This document shows positions 6,255-10,980 of a stretch of 10,980 nucleotides of DNA, one piece after another. The notes beneath the pieces are model-generated. The model worked only from the letters and a program-made list of their open reading frames with translations. It was not told where the DNA came from and did no database searches. The position numbers and the translations under genes were made by a program. Source of the stretch: Bryobacterales bacterium (GTDB taxonomy: Bacteria > Acidobacteriota > Terriglobia > Bryobacterales > Bryobacteraceae); NCBI GenBank assembly GCA_003139735.1, contig PLGA01000103.1, positions 5,590-16,569 on the forward strand, given 5' to 3'. Positions within the stretch are counted from its first letter, which is position 1. Every line of letters starts with the position of its first letter.

Positions 6255-7727
6255 ATGGAACGCAGGGAATTTCTGAAAGCATCCACGGGGGCGGGCCTTG
6301 CGGCGTGGACCGCCGTTTCGGCCGCCCAAGTACGGGGCGCCAACGACAGATTGCGGGTGGGCTTGATCGGGTGCGGAGGGCGCGGCACGTTCGATTCGCG
6401 CCTGATGCGCGGCACGCCGGAGGACATCCAGGCGGTGGCGCGGGAAAACTACCACGACGGCAACCTGGACCCGCGGCTGAAAGAGCCGCGCAACGTGGAC
6501 ATTGCCGCGCTGTGCGACGTAAACACGGCGCAGACCGACAGGGCCAAGACATGGGCGCCGCAAGCGACGGTGTACGACGATTTCCGCAAGCTGCTGGCGG
6601 ACAAGAGCATCGACGCGGTGGTAGTGGCTACGCCGGACCCCTGGCACGCGCAAATGATGATTCTGGCGTGCGAGGCGGGCAAAGACGTTTACTGCGAGAA
6701 GCCGGTGATGTACCGCCTGAGAGAAGCCAAATCCATGCGCGAGGTGGTGAAGCGGACCAACCGCATTGTGCAGGTGGGCACGCAGCACCGCTCGGCGGAC
6801 CACATCGCGGCGGCGGCCAAAATCGTTCAGAGCGGCCAGATCGGCGAAGTGAAATTCGTGCGCGTGTGGAACTACCAGCCCTCGGGCGGCGGCGCGCCGG
6901 TTCCCGATAGCGACCCGCCGGCCGGGCTGAACTGGGATGCATGGCTGGGGCCATCGCCCAAAGTGCACTTCAACAGAGCCCGGCTCGGTTACCGGTCGTT
7001 CATGGACTATACGAACGGGCTGATCAGCGACTATGGGAACCACCGCTTCGATTCGGTCCACCAGATTATGGGGGTGGATAAGCCGCTGAAAGTATCCTCG
7101 TCGACGGCCATGCTCGACCGGAAAAAGGGCGGGGACATTGTGGACTTCCAGCAGGCCACCTATGAGTACCCGACTTTCATCATGAGCTACGAGGGCTGCA
7201 TCTACAACGGACACGGCGTGGGCGGCAGGACGCCGGGCATGCGCTATTACGGGCAGATGGGGACGGACGACCGTCCGCACGGGATGGCGTTCTACGGGAC
7301 CCAGGCGGCGCTATACGTGGACCGCATCGGGATGGAATTGTACCCGGAGCCGCAGGGTGGAGGCCGTGGCGGAATGGGACGCGGGGGAGCGGGCCGCGGG
7401 GGCGCTGCGCCGGCAGCGGCGGCGGCGAGCGCCGCGGCGGCCGCGGGGGTTCAACCGACCGAGCGGATGCACATGAACGAAGACGAGCCCACGCCGCTGC
7501 ACGTTAAGTATTTCGTGGACTTCGTGCGCAGCCGCAAGGATCCCTTCGCCAACATCGATGTGGGAACGCACGCCACGGCCATCGCCTGTATGGGCAACGT
7601 GGCGGCCTGGACCGGACGCAAGATCACGTGGGACGACGCGACATGGCAGTTCCCCGGCGACGCGGAGGCGAACAAGTACCTGTTCCGCGAGTATCGCAAG
7701 CCCTGGGACCTGGTGAAGTTCGCGTAG
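6255..7727 (+). CDS. Tat-exported Gfo/Idh/MocA family oxidoreductase
   Basis: This 490-residue NAD(P)-dependent sugar oxidoreductase homologue has a textbook Tat signal, RREFLK at residues 3-8, then a short hydrophobic segment to about residue 29. The Rossmann motif VGLIGCGGRG (35-44) binds the dinucleotide, and YCEKPVM (146-152) holds the catalytic Lys149. DYGNHRFDSVHQ (259-270) supplies the His/Asp cluster expected at the active site. Near residues 366-402 there is a Gly/Arg-rich then Ala-rich insert (GRGGMGRGGAGRGG and an alanine run) ahead of the final domain. Export with bound cofactor is known for the related glucose-fructose oxidoreductase of Zymomonas. The neighbours suggest it acts on sugars released by, or on glycosides shared with, the two hydrolases. 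Alternatives include a 3-keto-glycoside pathway enzyme or a GH109-like NAD-dependent glycosidase; the substrate is unknown. Confidence 0.9.
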   Translation: MERREFLKASTGAGLAAWTAVSAAQVRGANDRLRVGLIGCGGRGTFDSRLMRGTPEDIQAVARENYHDGNLDPRLKEPRNVDIAALCDVNTAQTDRAKTWAPQATVYDDFRKLLADKSIDAVVVATPDPWHAQMMILACEAGKDVYCEKPVMYRLREAKSMREVVKRTNRIVQVGTQHRSADHIAAAAKIVQSGQIGEVKFVRVWNYQPSGGGAPVPDSDPPAGLNWDAWLGPSPKVHFNRARLGYRSFMDYTNGLISDYGNHRFDSVHQIMGVDKPLKVSSSTAMLDRKKGGDIVDFQQATYEYPTFIMSYEGCIYNGHGVGGRTPGMRYYGQMGTDDRPHGMAFYGTQAALYVDRIGMELYPEPQGGGRGGMGRGGAGRGGAAPAAAAASAAAAAGVQPTERMHMNEDEPTPLHVKYFVDFVRSRKDPFANIDVGTHATAIACMGNVAAWTGRKITWDDATWQFPGDAEANKYLFREYRKPWDLVKFA

Positions 7728-7764
7728 AGCGGCGCCATTGGGCAACGTGGGCTAAGCTGGAGTC

Positions 7765-8598
7765 TTGAACCGCACAGAAGCCCTCGAACGGGTTCGGCCC
7801 TGGTGGACGAAGTGCAAGCCGACCGTTCAATATCTGATTGAGACCGAGGCGCACGTCTATGCCCTCGCGATCTCCGCCAGCGTGCTGCTGGCCTTTTACC
7901 CGTTCGTGATCGTGATGATGTCGATTTGCCGCGACCTGCTGCACTGGAAGGCGGCAATGGAGATGGTTCCCTGGGCGCTCAAGGATTTCTTCGCCGGGGA
8001 GCAAGGCGATTTCATTGTCCGGAACCTCCTGTCGTCGCCAATTCCCAAGCTCGGCCTTACCTCGATGTTCTTGCTGTTGTTCACGGCGAACGGCATCTTC
8101 GAGCCGATGGAGGTTGCGCTCAACCGGGCCTGGGGCGTCACCGAAAATCGTACTTATCTTAAGAACCAAATTGTCAGCCTGGGCTTAATTTTCGCGTGCG
8201 GCGGTCTGGCACTGTTGTCGCTCATGCTGTCGGCTGGCCCTTCCCAGTGGCTTTCCGGTAAAGGTTGGCTCGGAGACTTCCTGGTGGGATTGGTCTTCAA
8301 GCTGGCTGCCGTTCCAGTCTCGATTCTGGCGCTGTTTCTGGTTTACTGGCTGCTGCCGAACCGCAAGGTGGAGCCCAGGCGCGTGGTCCCAGTGGCGATT
8401 GTCGTCGGCCTGATTCTGGAGGGTTGCAAGTACGTCAATCTGCTGTTGGCTCCCGTGCTGGAACGCAAATTCAAGGACGAGTACCAGGTCTTCAGGCACT
8501 CCGTTACGATCATTGTCTTGAGCGCCCTGGCCGCGCTGATCGTTCTCGCCGGAGCCCATTGGACCGCCAGCCATGAGAAGAGAGATCCGCTGGCGTAA
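7765..8598 (+). CDS. YihY/BrkB-family inner-membrane protein
   Basis: The protein has 277 residues and six hydrophobic segments (about 31-53, 96-116, 135-157, 170-197, 207-229 and 246-266), matching the YihY/BrkB family (formerly annotated as ribonuclease BN) in length and pattern. Landmarks are ALAISASVLLAFYPFVIV at the first helix, LLLFTANGIFEPMEVALNRAWGV in the second, and the VYWLLPNRKV loop after the fourth. The family's molecular role is not settled; transport or envelope functions have been proposed. The start is a TTG at 7765, because an in-frame TAA lies three codons upstream and no other start lies near the front. GGAG at 7759-7762 is only two bases away, too close for normal use. 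The small GatC/AtzG-like gene follows after five bases, so the genes are probably co-transcribed. Confidence 0.88.
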   Translation: MNRTEALERVRPWWTKCKPTVQYLIETEAHVYALAISASVLLAFYPFVIVMMSICRDLLHWKAAMEMVPWALKDFFAGEQGDFIVRNLLSSPIPKLGLTSMFLLLFTANGIFEPMEVALNRAWGVTENRTYLKNQIVSLGLIFACGGLALLSLMLSAGPSQWLSGKGWLGDFLVGLVFKLAAVPVSILALFLVYWLLPNRKVEPRRVVPVAIVVGLILEGCKYVNLLLAPVLERKFKDEYQVFRHSVTIIVLSALAALIVLAGAHWTASHEKRDPLA

Positions 8599-8603
8599 CC
8601 GAT

Positions 8604-8780
8604 ATGAAGGACTGGAAAGCTATTGCGAAGGCCGGCGCGCCGGAGATACCGGCCGGGGAGATGGACCGGGTCGTGGCGCCGCTCGAAGCGCTCGAAGAGA
8701 CGTTTCGTCCGCTGGTGAAGGACTTGCCGATGGATCTGGAGCCTGCGTTTGCGTTGGGCGTGGAGGAAGAAGGGCAGTGA
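8604..8780 (+). CDS. Small GatC/AtzG-like amidase partner protein (58 aa)
   Basis: This short gene is easily missed. It encodes 58 residues: MKDWKAIAKAGAPEIPAG, then EMDRVVAPLEALEETFRPLV as a helix, then KDLPMDLEPAFALGVEEEGQ. A small helical protein ending in an LP-x-D-x-EPAF-like segment is typical of the GatC/AtzG (DUF4089) group, whose members bind and stabilise an amidase-signature subunit, as AtzG does for AtzE. The next gene encodes just such an amidase, and its GTG start overlaps this TGA by four bases, implying translational coupling and equal production. The ATG at 8604 is five bases after the YihY-family stop and has no strong Shine-Dalgarno, so it may depend on upstream translation. 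Family assignment rests on short motifs and context; codon-level coding character and the overlap make the gene itself likely. Confidence 0.72.
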   Translation: MKDWKAIAKAGAPEIPAGEMDRVVAPLEALEETFRPLVKDLPMDLEPAFALGVEEEGQ

Positions 8781-10156
8781 CCATCCTGGAGGCAGCCGAG
8801 GCGCTGCGCCGGCGCCGGGTTTCTTCGACGGAACTCACCACCGCGGCGCTCGCGCGCATCGACAGGCTGGACGGTACGCTGCGCGCCTTCATTACGGTGA
8901 CGGCGGAAGCGGCCTTGGGCCGCGCGCGGAAAGCGGATTCCGAATTGGCCTCCGGGCGGGATCGCGGCCCGCTGCACGGCATTCCCATGGCGGTGAAGGA
9001 CCTTTTTTCGACGCGCGGCGTGCGCACCACCTCCGGCTCCAGGCTTTTCGAGAGCTACGTCCCGGACCGGGATGCCGCCGTGGTGGAGCGGCTGGAGGCG
9101 GCCGGCGCCGTGCCGCTCGGCAAGCTCAACATGCACGAACTGGCGTACGGCGTCACTTCCGACAACCCGCATTTCGGCGCGGTGTGCAACCCCTGGAACA
9201 CGGAGCGAAGCCCCGGCGGGTCGAGCGGCGGCGCGGGCGCGGCGGTGGCGGCCGGCATGGTTTACGCCGCGATAGGCAGCGACACCGGCGGGTCCATACG
9301 CGTTCCCGCGGCGTTTTGCGGCACGGTGGGTCTGAAGCCCACCTACGGGCGCGTGAGCCGCTACGGGGCTCTGCCTTTGGCCTGGAGCCTGGACCACATG
9401 GGCCCCCTGACGCGCTCGGTGCGCGACGCGGGCGTGACGCTCAACGCGATTGCCGGTTACGACGGCCGCGATCCCGCCAGCTCGCGCCACCCGGTGATCG
9501 ACTACGTTCCGGATGAGGGATGTTCGGTTCGCGGAATCCGCATCGGCTTCGCGGCGAGTTTCTTCGAGAGGCTCGACGGCGATGTGGAACTGTGCGTGCG
9601 CGGCGCCATCGCGCGCGCGGCGTCGTTGGGGGCCGAAGTGAAGCCGGTGGTTCTGCCCGATCTGTCGGCGTTGAACGCGGTGGGACGGGTCATTCTCATG
9701 GCTGAGGCCGCCTCCGTCATGGAGCCTTACCGCGGGCGCCGCGAGAGCTTCGGAGCGGATGTGCTGGCGCTGCTCGACCAAGGGCGCGCCATCCCGGCCA
9801 CCGATTACATCAATGCCCAGCGGCTGCGGCGCGCCATGCGGCGGGAGTTCGGGAAGGTGTGGCGCGAGGTGGACTGCCTGGTGGTCCCGACGACGCCACA
9901 CACGGCCCCGCGAATCGGCCAGACGACGGTGCGGTTCGATGGGCGCGACGAGGATGCGCGACTGGCGGCTACGCGCCTGGTGCGCGGCATCAACGTGCTG
10001 GGCCTGCCGGCGCTTTCGATGCCCTGCGGCCTCTCGTCGAGCGGCCTGCCCATGGGACTGCAAATCATCGGACCGGCGTTCGAGGAGGCGCTGATTTTGC
10101 GGGTGGGAGCGGCGCTGGAGGATGACGGCCTGGGGCTTCCGCCGTGCCCGATGTAA
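8777..10156 (+). CDS. Amidase-signature family hydrolase (GatA/AtzE-like)
   Basis: This 459-residue enzyme cleaves an amide bond with a Ser-cisSer-Lys triad. PMAVKDLF supplies Lys74. SPGGSSGGAGAAVAAG supplies the cis-Ser149, and IGSDTGGSIRVPAAFCGTVG supplies the nucleophile Ser173, with the same 24-residue Ser-Ser spacing as in fatty acid amide hydrolase. LKPTYGRVSRYG follows, as in the family. GTG at 8777 is the likely start: TILEAAEALRRRRVSSTELT is where homology begins, GGAGG lies at 8762-8766, and GTGA overlaps the previous stop. A longer in-frame opening from 8573 would add arginine-rich sequence that is only the shadow of the two upstream genes. It resembles GatA but sits with a GatC/AtzG-like gene and no gatB, so a free amidase of the AtzE kind is preferred. 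The substrate is unknown. Confidence 0.88.
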   Translation: MTILEAAEALRRRRVSSTELTTAALARIDRLDGTLRAFITVTAEAALGRARKADSELASGRDRGPLHGIPMAVKDLFSTRGVRTTSGSRLFESYVPDRDAAVVERLEAAGAVPLGKLNMHELAYGVTSDNPHFGAVCNPWNTERSPGGSSGGAGAAVAAGMVYAAIGSDTGGSIRVPAAFCGTVGLKPTYGRVSRYGALPLAWSLDHMGPLTRSVRDAGVTLNAIAGYDGRDPASSRHPVIDYVPDEGCSVRGIRIGFAASFFERLDGDVELCVRGAIARAASLGAEVKPVVLPDLSALNAVGRVILMAEAASVMEPYRGRRESFGADVLALLDQGRAIPATDYINAQRLRRAMRREFGKVWREVDCLVVPTTPHTAPRIGQTTVRFDGRDEDARLAATRLVRGINVLGLPALSMPCGLSSSGLPMGLQIIGPAFEEALILRVGAALEDDGLGLPPCPM

Positions 10157-10161
10157 AAAAC

Positions 10162-10191
10162 TTGAAAGGATCCCGCCGCCGGGGGCATAAT
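10162..10191 (+). promoter_or_regulatory. Sigma-70-like promoter for the exported-protein/lipoprotein pair
   Basis: TTGAAA (10162-10167) and CATAAT (10186-10191) are separated by 18 bases. The predicted start near 10198 leaves a leader of only about nine bases containing GGAGGAG, so the transcript would have an unusually short 5' end. The promoter begins six bases after the amidase stop. Confidence 0.5.
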
Positions 10192-10206
10192 CCTAGTGGA
10201 GGAGCC

Positions 10207-10635
10207 ATGCGTTTCGTATCGCTCACCCTGTTCCTCGCCGCCGCCGTCTTTGCCCAGGCGCCGTCCAATGGGCCGGACCAGCAGGCTTCGCCGTCCGCCG
10301 ATCCCCCGGCGCCGCCCCAAGCCTTCCAAAGGAAAGCCATAATCCCTATGACTCCCGAGCAACGCGCCCGGAATTTCGAGAAACTCAAACAAGAGCTCGA
10401 ATCGGCGAAGAACGGTACCGTTGTCACGGTAGTGGGGATCCCCACTGCCGTTGTCACGGCCGGAAAGACGGCGAAGGCGTCCGCCAAGTCCTGCTCCATC
10501 CCCCTGTTGGACGCCATGCCGCGCAACGCGCAAGCCATCGATCAGCCGATATTCCTGCCGCCGCCCAACTCCGACCGCTTTGCAATCCGCCAGATTACGC
10601 CGCCGCCGCTACCGTGCGATGATGTGAAACGATGA
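10207..10635 (+). CDS. Proline-rich exported protein, unknown function
   Basis: The protein has 142 residues with a clear signal peptide, MRFVSLTLFLAAAVFAQA, and no recognised domain. After the signal comes a Pro/Ser/Ala/Gln-rich stretch to about residue 40, then a charged helix (TPEQRARNFEKLKQELESAK), then GTVVTVVGIPTAVVTAGK encoded by palindromic DNA, and a Pro-rich end (FLPPPNSDRF, TPPPLP). Two cysteines, in KSCSIP and LPCDDV, could form a disulphide in the periplasm. ATG at 10207 is preceded by GGAGGAG at 10198-10204 and begins the signal peptide; an upstream in-frame ATG at 10144 lies inside the amidase end and lacks these features. Its stop overlaps the next start in ATGA, so it is coupled to the copper-binding lipoprotein and may share its envelope role. 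That link is inference. Confidence 0.72.
   Translation: MRFVSLTLFLAAAVFAQAPSNGPDQQASPSADPPAPPQAFQRKAIIPMTPEQRARNFEKLKQELESAKNGTVVTVVGIPTAVVTAGKTAKASAKSCSIPLLDAMPRNAQAIDQPIFLPPPNSDRFAIRQITPPPLPCDDVKR
10417..10460 (+). repeat. Three abutting palindromes inside the exported-protein gene
   Basis: ACCGT-TGTC-ACGGT (10417-10430), AGTGGGGATCCCCACT (10431-10446) and GCCGT-TGTC-ACGGC (10447-10460) lie end to end. The outer two share 12 of 14 bases and differ only by a swapped closing pair (A-T for G-C). The strand ACGG of the first and CCGT of the third can instead pair with each other, giving one 26-base hairpin (10426-10451) with a single G-T mismatch. Confidence 0.75.
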
Positions 10636-10928
10636 TCCGACGCGTTTTCGTTGTGCTTCTGGCGGCCCTCGCGCTGGCCGGTTGCGGCGCTAAGAAGCAG
10701 ACCAGAGTCTACGACATGCAGGGGGAGATCAAGGCGCTCGACCCTGCCGCCAAGACCGCTACCATCCAGCACACCAAGATCGGCGATTGGATGGAGGCCA
10801 TGACCATGGAGTACCGGGTGAAGCCAGACTCGGAGTTTCAGAAACTGCATGTGGGCGACCACATCCAGGCCAAGGTAGTGGTGGCGGATCCGGATTACTA
10901 CGTTACGTCGGTGCAGGTGGTGAGGTAA
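10632..10928 (+). CDS. CusF-like copper-binding lipoprotein
   Basis: This 98-residue protein begins MIRRVFVVLLAALALAGCGA, a lipoprotein signal with the lipobox LAGC at Cys18. The rest, YDMQGEIKALDPAAKTATIQ then HTKIGDWMEAMTMEYRV and LHVGDHIQAKVVV, fits the small beta-barrel CusF/copper-binding fold. His47, Trp53, Met57 and Met59 sit where CusF binds Cu(I) by His and two Met with a stacked Trp. Here Trp-to-Met spacing is one residue longer than in E. coli CusF and matches the more common IPG(F/Y)MEAMTM form, with Trp in place of Phe/Tyr. The likely role is periplasmic copper buffering or delivery, perhaps to cytochrome oxidase; SCO1/SenC genes often neighbour such proteins but none is in the window. 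The ATG overlaps the previous TGA by four bases. Confidence 0.83.
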   Translation: MIRRVFVVLLAALALAGCGAKKQTRVYDMQGEIKALDPAAKTATIQHTKIGDWMEAMTMEYRVKPDSEFQKLHVGDHIQAKVVVADPDYYVTSVQVVR

Positions 10929-10949
10929 GGGGCCAAAAGGCCCGACCCC
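10929..10949. terminator. Inverted repeat after the lipoprotein gene, probable terminator
   Basis: GGGCC (10930-10934) pairs with GGCCC (10939-10943) around an AAAA loop, and GGGG (10929-10932) can alternatively pair with CCCC (10946-10949). It starts right after the TAA stop. The layout GGGGCCAA...AGGCC-GACCC matches the element at 1856-1888, so both belong to one repeated type. There is no T-run. Confidence 0.5.
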
Positions 10950-10954
10950 ACGGG

Positions 10955-10980
10955 TTACTGGCTGGCGGGCGTGGCCGGGC
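10955..10980 (-). CDS. Possible 3' end of a convergent gene running off the window
   Basis: On the minus strand the last codons would read PATPASQ followed by TAA at 10957-10955. A Pro/Ala/Thr-rich tail is plausible, and the layout (stop, inverted repeat, opposing stop) copies that at 1856-1888. Eight codons are too few to be sure. Confidence 0.25.

Noticed and set aside
4644..7280. Long minus-strand open frame of 878 codons
   Set aside because: It runs antisense across the fucosidase and oxidoreductase genes and the gap between them, is rich in Arg/His/Val/Pro as expected for the complement of GC-rich codons, and has no recognisable domain.
8573..8776. Upstream in-frame extension of the amidase
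   Set aside because: Its Arg/Gly-rich sequence is the off-frame reading of the YihY-family end and the small GatC/AtzG-like gene; the family start and ribosome site fit GTG 8777.
8510..10063. Minus-strand open frame of 517 codons opposite the amidase
   Set aside because: It mirrors the codons of a well-supported amidase, is Arg/Ala/His-rich and has no family likeness.

Overview
The window is GC-rich and densely coding, and reads as a chromosomal segment of a soil-type Acidobacteriota, probably of the Solibacter/Bryobacter kind. That placement is inferred from the gene style: Tat-exported Gfo/Idh/MocA oxidoreductases next to glycoside hydrolases, Gly/Arg-rich low-complexity inserts in exported proteins, and palindromic GC-rich intergenic repeats. 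It was not tested by phylogeny. I see no rRNA, tRNA, CRISPR array, transposase or phage gene.

Layout. Positions 1-437 (minus) hold the N-terminal part of an MFS exporter, divergent from a CodB-like NCS1 nucleobase permease (539-1858, plus). The permease converges on the remnant of a CPBP/CAAX-type membrane protease (1886-2206, minus); a short inverted repeat separates them and its two ends are the two stop codons. Positions 2207-2382 look like non-coding, repeat-derived DNA. Positions 2383-2718 (minus) hold two tiny membrane ORFs that share a reading frame and are split by one TAA. A divergent promoter region follows.

The centre (2780-7727, plus) is a three-gene cluster of exported sugar-active proteins: a GH35/DUF5597 beta-galactosidase-like enzyme, a GH29 alpha-L-fucosidase with a Tat-like signal, and a Tat-signal Gfo/Idh/MocA oxidoreductase. 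Together they suggest trimming of fucose and galactose from plant-type or glycoprotein side chains, followed by oxidation or isomerisation of a sugar. A perfect 24-bp palindrome lies between the second and third genes.

Next comes a tight run: a YihY/BrkB-family membrane protein (7765-8598), a 58-residue GatC/AtzG-like small protein that is easy to miss (8604-8780), and an amidase-signature hydrolase (8777-10156) that starts on a GTG overlapping the small gene's TGA. After a promoter, a proline-rich exported protein of unknown function (10207-10635) overlaps by ATGA a CusF-like copper-binding lipoprotein (10632-10928). The lipoprotein is followed by a second copy of the inverted repeat seen after the permease, and perhaps by the tail of a convergent gene running off the window.

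Most of this is ordinary accessory metabolism. The points best worth a second look are the missed GatC/AtzG-like partner, three abutting palindromes with mutually exclusive pairing inside 10417-10460, the paired stop-codon terminators, and the sugar-enzyme cluster. I found no clear evidence for an entirely new multi-gene system.
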